The position numbers and the translations under genes were made by a program. This document shows positions 31,272 through 37,008 of a stretch of 39,422 bases of DNA, in pieces. The first letter of the stretch is position 1, and every line of letters begins with the position of its first letter. This DNA is from a virus. The notes under the pieces are model-generated. The model was given only the letters and a program-made list of their open reading frames with translations, made no database searches and was not told the DNA's origin. The stretch is from IMG/VR virus record IMGVR_UViG_3300048927_000760, positions 1-39,422 of that record. One strand, written 5' to 3'.

Positions 31272-31301
31272 ATTTAGCCCCGAGCTAAACCTTCCTGTCA
31301 A
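31272..31301 (-). promoter_or_regulatory. leftward early promoter (cro promoter)
   Basis: On the minus strand a perfect TTGACA -35 box (31301-31296) is followed after exactly 17 bases by GCTAAA (31278-31273) and then TACCC. The -10 box is weak relative to consensus but coincides with half of operator O1. Transcription would begin at or within a base or two of the cro ATG. Confidence 0.65.
31273..31289. promoter_or_regulatory. repressor operator O1
   Basis: TTTAGC-CCCGA-GCTAAA is a perfect inverted repeat with 6-bp arms and a 5-base spacer. It covers the -10 box of the leftward promoter, so bound repressor would block cro transcription. The same geometry recurs three more times in the control region. 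Confidence 0.75.
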
Positions 31302-31322
31302 GCTGGCAGCGAAACATAGCTG

Positions 31323-31339
31323 TTTAGCCGCTAGCTACG
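31323..31339. promoter_or_regulatory. repressor operator O2
   Basis: TTTAGC-CGCTA-GCTACG keeps one perfect arm and four of six bases in the second, with the same 5-base spacer. It lies nine bases upstream of the repressor ATG, and its centre is 50 bases from that of O1. It may be an autoregulatory site for the repressor gene. Confidence 0.6.
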
Positions 31340-31347
31340 CTTGCACC

Positions 31348-31899
31348 ATGGACGTAACCAGCACACGCCAGCGAAATCTCCGGACCCTCGTAGAGGGCCT
31401 GTCCGCCAATCTTGGCACCCAGAAGGCTGTCGCCATTCGGCTGGACATGGCTCCCTCCTACCTGAACCAGTTGCTCGGCGGGAAGAAAATGGGCGACGAC
31501 GTGGCGCGCAAGATCGAGCGTCAAGCCGAGCTAAGCCATGGGTGGATGGACGTGGCGCACGATGCGCCAGGCGTAGCCACACCGCAGAGCGGCCCATCTC
31601 ATTCCCTGCGAATCGACCCTGAGATCATCGCGTCCGCACTCAGGTTGTTGCGGCTGACCTTTGCCAACCTCGGCATCGATGACTTCGATAACGAGCAGGA
31701 TGGAACGCCACTCGCTTACGCATACGAGTATTTGCTTAAGCGGGGCGAACTAGTGGTCACTCCTGACAACCTGATCGACTTCAGCAAAGCGCTAGCGGAG
31801 CGACTCAGGGAGAAGAATGGAAACGAAGACGAAGGTGCCCGAGCCCGGGACTATGGAAGCATTGGCGGCGGTAATCGCCCAGCGCGTCGGAAAGCATAA
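31348..31899 (+). CDS. CI-like repressor without peptidase domain
   Basis: A 183-residue regulator divergent from the Cro-like gene. The N-terminal 65 residues form a lambda-repressor-type helix-turn-helix domain: TQKAVAIRLDMAPSYLNQLLGG, with AIRLDMAPSYLNQLL spanning turn and recognition helix, then DDVARKIERQAELSHGWMD. This is the usual start of phage CI/S24 repressors. The C-terminal part (LRIDPEIIASALRLLRLTFANLG and TPDNLIDFSKALAERL) is helical and lacks the Ala-Gly cleavage site and the Ser/Lys dyad of LexA-type peptidases, so it is probably only an oligomerisation domain. The ATG at 31348 was chosen because longer in-frame starts would include the operators. It should bind the TTTAGC-N5-GCTAAA sites. 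Confidence 0.85.
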   Translation: MDVTSTRQRNLRTLVEGLSANLGTQKAVAIRLDMAPSYLNQLLGGKKMGDDVARKIERQAELSHGWMDVAHDAPGVATPQSGPSHSLRIDPEIIASALRLLRLTFANLGIDDFDNEQDGTPLAYAYEYLLKRGELVVTPDNLIDFSKALAERLREKNGNEDEGARARDYGSIGGGNRPARRKA

Positions 31900-32179
31900 G
31901 CAGCAGCCGAAGCTACGGGTCATTGCGACCCCCAGACCTAGTGTCATTGACTCCATCACCCGCGACTGTATCCTCCGCCGCATTCGTTGGCTCAGGGATC
32001 AGTACAACCTCGGCTGCCTAATCGAACAGGCGACGTTCAATTTACCCGGCGTCGATTGCCTTGAAGACGCTGAATTGATGCAACTTCATCGGGAAATGGA
32101 GGACGCCCGCGAGTGTTGTATCGAAGGCGTTTCGATCGAGGAAGCCGGCTTTATCCGAAACGTGGCCATCCCGGAATGA
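31817..32179 (+). CDS. small protein co-transcribed with the repressor
   Basis: A 120-residue protein whose ATG follows AGGGAG at good spacing and lies 83 bases inside the repressor gene in another frame. The N-terminal part is basic (AQRVGKHKQQPKLRVIATPRPS). The C-terminal half is acidic and helical (FNLPGVDCLEDAELMQLHREMEDARECCIEGVSIEEAGF). Because it would be expressed with the repressor in the lysogen, candidate roles are superinfection immunity or repressor modulation. No family is recognised. Confidence 0.68.
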   Translation: METKTKVPEPGTMEALAAVIAQRVGKHKQQPKLRVIATPRPSVIDSITRDCILRRIRWLRDQYNLGCLIEQATFNLPGVDCLEDAELMQLHREMEDARECCIEGVSIEEAGFIRNVAIPE

Positions 32180-32183
32180 AGGG

Positions 32184-32210
32184 TGACCGGCGCGCCTAGC
32201 GCGCCGGTCA
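32184..32210. terminator. bidirectional hairpin between convergent genes
   Basis: TGACCGGCGCGC (32184-32195) and GCGCGCCGGTCA (32199-32210) form a perfect 12-bp stem with a 3-base loop. It lies between the convergent repressor transcript and the secreted-protein gene. It is symmetric and would fold in both RNAs. Confidence 0.65.
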
Positions 32211-32217
32211 GAGGCAC

Positions 32218-32763
32218 CTAAGGGCTATCGCCCTTGTACTTTTTTTCGATGGCTGCTTGCTTGTCACGCCTTTCATCGGCACATCGCTGCCTCGCTTGGC
32301 TCATGCTCGCATCCGCAGCCTGTCGCTCAGAAGAAATGGACTGCTGAAGAGCAGCCAGCTGAGTACGAATCCCGGATTCATAGGTCGCGCCGGCAAGGTT
32401 ATTTTTCGCGAGTGATGCAGCAGCGTTCAGTTCGGCAATCTGCCGCTGGTAGCCAGAAATGCGCGAATCGACCGGGGAGTAGATGCTTGACCGTGACGAT
32501 GCGACGCAGTTCCTCTCAGCGATTGACGCGTCTGAAAGATCCGTGGATCGAAACACCGTACTGCGATTAGCCGCTTCGCCAGCGGACACGCTCGCCGCCT
32601 TGGTAGAGCGAACAATCAACTCTTGGGACTGGGGGCCACATGGTCTCTGCGAGTACACCGCCTCCCCGCTTGCACCCTTGCACTTGTAGACCTGTGCAGT
32701 GGCCGGAGAGCACAAGCTCAATGCAGCCGTCCCGATTGTGAGCGCGATCGTCTTCCTCAGCAT
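32218..32763 (-). CDS. secreted DUF4124-like moron protein
   Basis: A 181-residue protein with a clear Sec signal peptide (MLRKTIALTIGTAALSLCSPATAQ, cleavage after ATA-Q likely). The mature N-terminus VYKCKGASGEAVYSQRPCG matches the short DUF4124 pattern, with two Cys framing a Y-S-x-x-P-C turn. The rest (about 70-175) is helical and coiled-coil-like (ISGYQRQIAELNAAASLAKNN, IRTQLAALQQSISSERQAADASMSQARQR). It is the only periplasmic candidate in the lysogeny region. It stands alone on the minus strand against the surrounding plus-strand genes, the usual form of a moron. It may alter the host envelope, for example in superinfection exclusion, but this is inferred from location only. Confidence 0.8.
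   Translation of the reverse strand: MLRKTIALTIGTAALSLCSPATAQVYKCKGASGEAVYSQRPCGPQSQELIVRSTKAASVSAGEAANRSTVFRSTDLSDASIAERNCVASSRSSIYSPVDSRISGYQRQIAELNAAASLAKNNLAGATYESGIRTQLAALQQSISSERQAADASMSQARQRCADERRDKQAAIEKKYKGDSP
32220..32246 (+). terminator. intrinsic terminator for the rightward repressor transcript
   Basis: AAGGGC-TATC-GCCCTT (32220-32235) is followed closely by TTTTTTT (32240-32246) on the plus strand. This hairpin plus T-tract ends transcripts coming from the repressor gene. It overlaps the last codons of the opposite-strand gene. Confidence 0.6.
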
Positions 32764-32839
32764 CCGTACAAATCCTTTGTCTCCGGTCTTGGCTGATTAT
32801 CGAGCATCCAAGGGGTGCCTCCTACCCGATCGTCAATAA

Positions 32840-32856
32840 TTTAGCTGACAGCTATT
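32840..32856. promoter_or_regulatory. repressor operator O3
   Basis: TTTAGC-TGACA-GCTATT has the same 6-5-6 geometry as O1, with four of six bases in the second arm. It overlaps the upstream edge of the rightward promoter's -35 box. Confidence 0.6.
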
Positions 32857-32883
32857 GCACTCAGAATTTAGCTGTGGGATAAA
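32855..32883 (+). promoter_or_regulatory. rightward early promoter
   Basis: TTGCAC (32855-32860) and GATAAA (32878-32883) are separated by exactly 17 bases, and TACCCC follows. The layout (17-base spacer, -10 box formed by the second operator arm, then TACCC) is the same as in the cro promoter. It would start transcription near 32890. Confidence 0.6.
32867..32883. promoter_or_regulatory. repressor operator O4
   Basis: TTTAGC-TGTGG-GATAAA differs from a perfect 6-5-6 repeat at only one base. It overlaps the -10 box of the rightward promoter in the same way that O1 overlaps that of the leftward promoter. Its centre is 27 bases from that of O3. Confidence 0.68.
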
Positions 32884-32886
32884 TAC

Positions 32887-33018
32887 CCCGTCGGCGCCCC
32901 AGCCGACGGGCGACCGGCGGGCCGCCCCTATCGGCCCAGCCCCTCCCCTGCTGAGTCGATAGGTGCCAATCCCCAGGCAACAGGCCCGCCGGCGCCCTCC
33001 TTCCAAACGGAGAGCGCC
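32887..33018 (+). ncRNA. structured 5' leader of the rightward operon
   Basis: The 132 bases between promoter and first gene contain five possible stems. P1 is CCCGTCGGC/GCCGACGGG (32887-32895/32902-32910). P2 is CCGGCGGGCC/GGCCCGCCGG (32914-32923/32983-32992), enclosing P3 (32927-32935/32955-32963, nine pairs with one G-U) and P4 TGCC/GGCA (32964-32967/32976-32979). P5 (32991-33000/33009-33018, nine pairs and one mismatch) places the ribosome-binding site GGAG (33009-33012) in a helix. P2 and P5 share bases 32991-32992, so the two compete at that point. The arrangement resembles a translational switch. GC-rich DNA makes chance stems likely, so this needs testing. No known riboswitch class is recognised. 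Confidence 0.45.
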
Positions 33019-33249
33019 ATGTCTTACCGAACCGCTGCCGACTCCCAGCCTTGGGCACCCCTGCCGCTGCGAGCGGCCACCTGCCTGTTGGCGCAGGCCG
33101 CTCGCGACCACACACGGGCCAACGTCCTGCGCGCCAGGAGCGCGGGCGAGCACAGCCGCAACCAACTGCGCCGCTCGCGCCGTATGGGGGTCCAGAGCCG
33201 ACGAGTTGAGGCCGAGTCCCGGGACATGGCAGCTGAGGTGCGGGCATGA
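33019..33249 (+). CDS. small basic protein, first gene of rightward operon
   Basis: A 76-residue, Arg-rich, probably helical protein (RAATCLLAQAARDHTRANVLRARSAGEHSRNQLRRSRR). GGAG six bases upstream of the ATG is a good ribosome-binding site but can be paired in the leader structure. It ends in ATGA overlap with the next gene. Not recognised; nucleic-acid binding is plausible from charge. Confidence 0.65.
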   Translation: MSYRTAADSQPWAPLPLRAATCLLAQAARDHTRANVLRARSAGEHSRNQLRRSRRMGVQSRRVEAESRDMAAEVRA

Positions 33250-33515
33250 GCGCCCCCTCCAAGATCGCAGCTATCCGCCAAGCCGTGAGCGCGCTGCACG
33301 GCGCCGCTGACGATGGTGCCGACACGCGCCGCTACGCCGACGCATTGCAGGAAGCCGGCGCTGCCATTGACGCGCTGATCGAGGCCGACGCCGAGTGGCA
33401 CGGCCTCATGGCGCGGATGCGTGCCAACCCCTCCACGATGCTTGACCGCGAAATCAGGAAAGCTGAGCGCCGCGCAGCTGCCGCCCTCGCTCGCGTCAAA
33501 GGCGGTGCCGCATGA
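33246..33515 (+). CDS. small helical protein of unknown function
   Basis: An 89-residue protein predicted to be almost entirely helical (KIAAIRQAVSALHGAADDG, RYADALQEAGAAIDALIEADAEWHGLMARM, LDREIRKAERRAAAALARV). ATGA overlaps at both ends tie it to its neighbours. No motif indicates a function. Confidence 0.68.
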   Translation: MSAPSKIAAIRQAVSALHGAADDGADTRRYADALQEAGAAIDALIEADAEWHGLMARMRANPSTMLDREIRKAERRAAAALARVKGGAA

Positions 33516-33661
33516 AGCGCCGACACCAAGCCGCGTGGGCCCTGCTCGCCTTGGTCGCCGCCATCGTGGTGCCGCTGCGCCTTGTGGAGATCAGCCAGGC
33601 CCACGCCGATCGAGATACCGCCAAGGCCCGTATCGCCTCGTCCTCGACGGTTCGAGGGTAA
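33512..33661 (+). CDS. 49-residue single-span membrane protein
   Basis: A short gene starting in ATGA overlap and ending with TAA at 33659-33661. The product begins MKRRHQAAWALLALVAAIVV, with one hydrophobic span at about residues 8-24 after a basic N-terminus (inside-positive), then a polar tail (LVEISQAHADRDTAKARIASSS). The N-terminus could also be a signal sequence with AHA as a possible cleavage site. Small phage membrane proteins in early operons often affect superinfection or host envelope function, but this one is unassigned. Confidence 0.6.
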   Translation: MKRRHQAAWALLALVAAIVVPLRLVEISQAHADRDTAKARIASSSTVRG

Positions 33662-33666
33662 AGGCC

Positions 33667-33963
33667 ATGCAGACCGCGCGCCCTGCCCCCGCATCGATTC
33701 CGCTGTGCCGGCCCGGCCATCGGCCGCAAATCGTGACGACCACTGGCGCCCCGACCGGGCACCAGGTGGGCGCGCCGTGCCCGGCATTGGTCCATTTCGA
33801 GTGCCACCTGTGCCAGCGCGCAACGGTTCCGAGCGTCTCGCTCGCGATCGCCGAGCTGCGCTGGACCGATCCGGATCTGGCGCATCAGCTGATCCCCATT
33901 TCCCACCTTGCCCGCGCTCGCGGCGCCGTCGTGGCGCGCCAGCCGACCCAACATGCAGCCTGA
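33667..33963 (+). CDS. small protein with possible zinc site
   Basis: A 98-residue protein starting at ATG 33667, five bases after the previous stop and with only a short AAGG upstream. Cys at CPALVHFECHLCQ give a CxxC and a nearby Cys/His that could bind zinc. The rest has short strands (PQIVTTTGAPTG) and a helix (VSLAIAELRWTDPDLAHQLIPISHLARARG). No family is recognised. Confidence 0.6.
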   Translation: MQTARPAPASIPLCRPGHRPQIVTTTGAPTGHQVGAPCPALVHFECHLCQRATVPSVSLAIAELRWTDPDLAHQLIPISHLARARGAVVARQPTQHAA

Positions 33964-33976
33964 CCAGGAGCCCGCA

Positions 33977-34249
33977 ATGGCCGCACCTCTCAAGCGCCTC
34001 GAACGCGCCGCACTCATCACCGCCAGCGGCGCCGCCGGGCACGCGCTCAAGCGCACCCGTGGAGGCTTCTACTCGCCCAAGCAGCCCGCCAACGTGTTCA
34101 CCCGCCGCGTCATGAACTGGCTCTACGAACGGGCCCTGATCGACTACGACGACCCGAACTTCCCCACGCTGGCCAAGCTGACCAAGTCCGGGATGGTGCA
34201 AGCCGCCGCGCTGATCAAGCAGGCACGCATCGGCGTGGGCGCCCCGTGA
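33977..34249 (+). CDS. small basic phage protein of unknown function
   Basis: A 90-residue protein. AGGAG six bases before the ATG at 33977 favours this start over an upstream ATG at 33953. The sequence (LKRLERAALITASGAAGHALKRTRGGFYSPKQPANVFTRRVMNWLYERALIDYDD, then FPTLAKLTKSGMVQAAALIKQA) suggests a small winged-helix-like domain in which NVFTRRVMNWLYERALIDYDD is the helix leading to the wing. It may bind DNA. It overlaps the next gene by GTGA. Confidence 0.66.
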   Translation: MAAPLKRLERAALITASGAAGHALKRTRGGFYSPKQPANVFTRRVMNWLYERALIDYDDPNFPTLAKLTKSGMVQAAALIKQARIGVGAP

Positions 34250-34437
34250 CCCGCGACTACTTCCTCAAGGTCGCCGAGGCCAAGGCGGGCTATGCCGAGG
34301 CGCTGCGCATGGAGGCCGATGCCGAGGACATGGTCGGCCATGAAGAGCAGGCGGCGACATTCCGGCGCTTCGCTTCGCAATGGGATGCGCTCGCCGCCTC
34401 CTACCGCGCCTCGGCAGACCAGGCGGACGCCGCATGA
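34246..34437 (+). CDS. small helical protein of unknown function
   Basis: A 63-residue protein with a GTG start in GTGA overlap with the upstream gene and ATGA at its own end. It is Ala/Glu-rich and helical (YFLKVAEAKAGYAEALRMEADAEDMVGHEEQAATFRRFASQWDALAASYRASADQA). It has the periodicity of a helical hairpin. Not recognised. Confidence 0.62.
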   Translation: MTRDYFLKVAEAKAGYAEALRMEADAEDMVGHEEQAATFRRFASQWDALAASYRASADQADAA

Positions 34438-34730
34438 CGGCTCAGGCACTGCCCGTTGAGCATTCGTTCCCGACTGGCAGCCACGGGACGACGCTGGTGC
34501 TGATGGTCTGCGCGGGCTGGCTGTGGGCCGGGCTCTATGCCAGCCCCTTCAGCGCCACCCCGACAGAGGTATCGGCCGCCACGGGGCGCACGGCCACCGT
34601 ACGAGGCCGTCAGCTGCGGATCGCCGCGGGCCACTACTCCCTTTCTCAAAAGTCGCTGCAGGCGGCGCGTCGTTGGCTTGATCGCCAGGGCGTGACCGTG
34701 CGCGACCAGACTCCCAAGGAAATTGCATGA
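34434..34730 (+). CDS. single-span membrane protein of unknown function
   Basis: A 98-residue protein with one predicted span (about 19-35: TTLVLMVCAGWLWAGLYAS) and a basic C-terminal domain (RTATVRGRQLRIAAGHYSLSQKSLQAARRWLDRQG). It is coupled by ATGA to the genes on both sides. With the 49-residue membrane protein upstream this makes two small membrane proteins in the operon. No family is recognised. Confidence 0.65.
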   Translation: MTAQALPVEHSFPTGSHGTTLVLMVCAGWLWAGLYASPFSATPTEVSAATGRTATVRGRQLRIAAGHYSLSQKSLQAARRWLDRQGVTVRDQTPKEIA

Positions 34731-35230
34731 CCGCCAAGATTCAACGCCATGGCCGCGCCGCCGCGATCCGAGCGCTTCTTCTCGAACGCCCGGCTGGCGC
34801 AACCGCCGAACAGCTTCTGGCAACAGGCATCGACTGCTCGCTTAAGCAACTCAACAACTCGCTGGGCGCGATGCACGACGCCGACCAGGTGCGTGCAAGC
34901 ACCACCACCGGCAACAAGGTGTGGTTCCTCACCACCGCAATGCGAAAGCTGATGCGGGGCATTGATGACCAAGCCGCACCACCGGTGGCCGCCGCTGCCC
35001 GCTTGGAGCGCTCAACGCCCACCGGCAGCAACAACAGCACGACCGTGCTGCACAAGGATCAGGAACGCCAGGAGCTGGCGCGGTTGATGGCTGATTTCCG
35101 CAAGCGCGGTGGCGCCATCCAGGTCCTCGGGACCACTGCTATCCGCCCCAGCCTGACCCGCCGCCAGATCAACGAAGCGAACGCCGAAGCGCGCAACAGG
35201 CGCCTCAGCACAAACGGAGCAGCCGCATGA
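34727..35230 (+). CDS. winged-helix-like DNA-binding protein candidate
   Basis: A 167-residue protein. Residues 8-70 read as a winged helix: GRAAAIRALLLERPAGATAEQLLATGIDCSLKQLNNSLGAMHDADQVRASTTTGNKVWFL. There is a helix, a T-A-E-Q-L-L helix, a recognition helix around SLKQLNNSLGAM, and a wing before VWFL. The remainder is a linker and a basic helix (LTRRQINEANAEARNRRL). It could regulate the operon. It is tied by ATGA overlap to the acidic gene downstream. Confidence 0.65.
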   Translation: MTAKIQRHGRAAAIRALLLERPAGATAEQLLATGIDCSLKQLNNSLGAMHDADQVRASTTTGNKVWFLTTAMRKLMRGIDDQAAPPVAAAARLERSTPTGSNNSTTVLHKDQERQELARLMADFRKRGGAIQVLGTTAIRPSLTRRQINEANAEARNRRLSTNGAAA

Positions 35231-35562
35231 CCAACGAACAGCACGCATCCACCGCCACCCTATCGACGGAGATCCGCATCTGGGAAGTCAGCGACTGCGA
35301 ATGGTTCGCCGGGGCCGGGGACGGCGCTGCGATCTTGTCTGCCTACATGGATCACACCGGCCTGGACGAAGAAGAAGCCACCTCCGACGGCCAGTACCCG
35401 CGCCTGCTCACCGATTCCGAGCTGGACGGAATGACCTACACGTACACCGACGGGGACGAGCTCCCCACCGGGGAAGCCACCTTCCGCGAGGCGCTGGCGC
35501 GCGCGATCGCCGACGGTGAGGCAACCGAGACACCCTCCCTCTTCGCCACGACGGAGTTCTGA
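35227..35562 (+). CDS. small acidic phage protein of a widespread uncharacterised type
   Basis: A 111-residue strongly acidic protein. The layout (IWEVSDCEWFAGAGDGAAILSAYMDHTGLDEEEA, then ELDGMTYTYTDGDELPTGEATFREALARAI, then SLFATTEF) resembles a family of small acidic proteins seen in many prophages. Its members are not functionally known to me. Charge and size are compatible with a DNA mimic or inhibitor, but this is speculation. Start in ATGA overlap with the upstream gene. Confidence 0.72.
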   Translation: MTNEQHASTATLSTEIRIWEVSDCEWFAGAGDGAAILSAYMDHTGLDEEEATSDGQYPRLLTDSELDGMTYTYTDGDELPTGEATFREALARAIADGEATETPSLFATTEF

Positions 35563-35585
35563 GGATGCAGATCGCAAGTACCCAA

Positions 35586-35873
35586 TTAGGACCGCGGCGG
35601 GCCCAGCAGCTCCAGAATTCGGGCTTCGAGCCAGAGCCGCGCTTCTTCGCGGGAAGCTACTTTGGCCCCCAGATCCCATTGGGTCGGGCCCCTATCCATG
35701 CTGTACCGCAGGAGCTCGCCACCACCGCGGCCGTCGACGTCCACCCTGACCGTTACTGCACGGCCTCGGATCTCGAAGACCCAATTCTCTTTCTCGAACA
35801 CATCACGCCTTTGGTCATCGGTCCGCTCGATGCGGATCGTGGCAATTTTGCTACCCCTACACCGCCCTCGCAA
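35586..35873 (-). CDS. minus-strand gene inside the rightward operon, unknown function
   Basis: A 95-residue reading starting with TTG at 35873; the true start may be a little downstream (for example near residue 10), and no strong ribosome-binding site decides. The product (RDVFEKENWVFEIRGRAVTVRVDVDG, LLRYSMDRGPTQWDLGAK, SREEARLWLEARILELL) has a convincing strand-strand-helix composition. That is a better protein than the plus-strand frame of the same stretch, which is Pro-rich and structureless. It lies opposite to all its neighbours. Function unknown. Confidence 0.5.
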   Translation of the reverse strand: MRGRCRGSKIATIRIERTDDQRRDVFEKENWVFEIRGRAVTVRVDVDGRGGGELLRYSMDRGPTQWDLGAKVASREEARLWLEARILELLGPPRS

Positions 35874-35937
35874 TCACGTTCTACGCCTGCAGCGGTCCAT
35901 CACCGCGATGGCTATACCGCCACGGAGGCAACGGCCA

Positions 35938-36312
35938 ATGGCTGATATCGAACAGCAGGTGGCGCCGAACCCGTATTCCGATGGCCCCATCTGGAATGCG
36001 TTCGGGCTGGGCCGCGCCGCTTACCTGGTGGTGCCGCGCCGCACGTTGCAGTCCATGCCGCTCGACTGGCAGGAGAGGTTCGTTGCACTGATGGATGAGG
36101 CGCAAGAGCAGCTGCCGGCCGAGGCCTTCCCCGAATACTCCGTGCAGCGCAAGGAGGGTGGCCGGTTCGTTGCCGACCCGCTGCGGGACTACAGACACAC
36201 CGGTCCCATCGCCCCGAATCCGCCCGTCACCCTGGCCACCGTCAAGCCGCCGCGCAACATGCGCGTGCGCGTGCCTGCCGTCGCAGAAATCAAGGAATGC
36301 ACCAATGAGTGA
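35938..36312 (+). CDS. phage protein of unknown function
   Basis: A 124-residue protein. The ATG at 35938 has GGAGG nine bases upstream. The N-terminal half (SDGPIWNAFGLGRAAYLVVPRRTLQSMPLDWQERFVALMDEAQEQL) is helical with a Trp-containing core. The second half carries YSVQRKEGGRFVADPLRDYRHTG and a Pro/Val-rich tail. This layout is common in small phage proteins without known function. Its stop overlaps a short plus-strand frame starting at 36305 that appears to have been interrupted. Confidence 0.72.
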   Translation: MADIEQQVAPNPYSDGPIWNAFGLGRAAYLVVPRRTLQSMPLDWQERFVALMDEAQEQLPAEAFPEYSVQRKEGGRFVADPLRDYRHTGPIAPNPPVTLATVKPPRNMRVRVPAVAEIKECTNE

Positions 36313-36343
36313 CAGTTACAACGAGTGCCTCCGGTTCCGCAGG
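36305..36343 (+). pseudogene. possible 5' remnant of an interrupted operon gene
   Basis: The ATG at 36305 overlaps the previous stop in the manner of this operon (ATGAGTGA) and encodes a phage-like start (MSDSYNECLRFRR). After about 13 codons the frame runs antisense to the minus-strand membrane-protein gene, and it reaches a stop at 37010-37012 in perfect ATGA overlap with the methyltransferase. The simplest reading is that an operon gene here was replaced or interrupted by the minus-strand cassette. The open frame through the whole stretch makes this uncertain. Confidence 0.3.
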
Positions 36344-36958
36344 CTACTTCGAAACCTGTCTTTCAAGATACTCGCGAGCGGCCTCATCGCTGAGCTGCTT
36401 CGCCAGCACCTCAGCTTGTTCCTCCACTGCCTCCAAGGTATGTCCGCCCCCCACCGCACGGGACAACGATCCACGTGCCTCTTCCAGACTGGTGAGCATG
36501 CTCTGGTAAAACACCCTCGTCCCTTGTGGATCAACGGCCCCGATTCCCGCGAAGTCCTGAACGCGGCTGAGGTTACGTACACCCAAGCCGATGTTTGCAA
36601 TTACATCGCCGAGCGGAGCCTCGAGATCCTTTGGAAGGCAGTCAAGGTACGGGACGACTCGCCTGCAACTCTCAGCATCCAGGACGCTGAACTGGGAGGC
36701 AGCTTTCCGGTAGAGATACACCGCCACAGAGTTCTCCTTCATCAGGTGCAGCGCGGCGGCAACGTGAAGTGCCTGGAGCGTCAAGTCAGACGCGGCAACC
36801 CTGGCTTCGGCCCTGCCAATGCGTGCTCGCTGCGACTTCGCCCAAAGCAATGGGAGCACTCCGACAAACAACGCCACAAGACTTGCGAACAGGGTCGACC
36901 AAACTGCCAAATCGACGCTGCTGGCAGCCGCCTTCCCTACGTGAACCACAACGCTCAT
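36344..36958 (-). CDS. minus-strand membrane-anchored moron protein
   Basis: A 204-residue protein starting at ATG 36958 with an AGGGAGAA ribosome-binding site seven bases upstream. One N-terminal span (about 17-40: LAVWSTLFASLVALFVGVLPLLWA) anchors a cytoplasmic helical domain (ARIGRAEARVAASDLTLQALHVAAALHLMKENSVAVYLYRKAASQF, then EEARGSLSRAVGGGHTLEAVEEQAEVLAKQLSDEAAREYLERQ). It lies opposite to the surrounding operon and has its own translation signals, which is typical of morons. Phage-encoded membrane-anchored helical proteins can act in superinfection exclusion or abortive infection, but there is no motif to confirm this. Confidence 0.8.
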   Translation of the reverse strand: MSVVVHVGKAAASSVDLAVWSTLFASLVALFVGVLPLLWAKSQRARIGRAEARVAASDLTLQALHVAAALHLMKENSVAVYLYRKAASQFSVLDAESCRRVVPYLDCLPKDLEAPLGDVIANIGLGVRNLSRVQDFAGIGAVDPQGTRVFYQSMLTSLEEARGSLSRAVGGGHTLEAVEEQAEVLAKQLSDEAAREYLERQVSK

Positions 36959-37008
36959 TCGATATTCTCCCTGTCGGCTTGTCGGCATTCTGCCACGGCG
37001 GTGACAGC

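Noticed and set aside
35565-35945. Plus-strand 126-codon frame between two operon genes
   Set aside because: Its edges fit the operon (start two bases after the previous stop, eight-base overlap with the next gene), but the product is Pro/Ala-rich with no secondary structure, while the minus-strand frame encodes a convincing protein. Kept as an alternative only.
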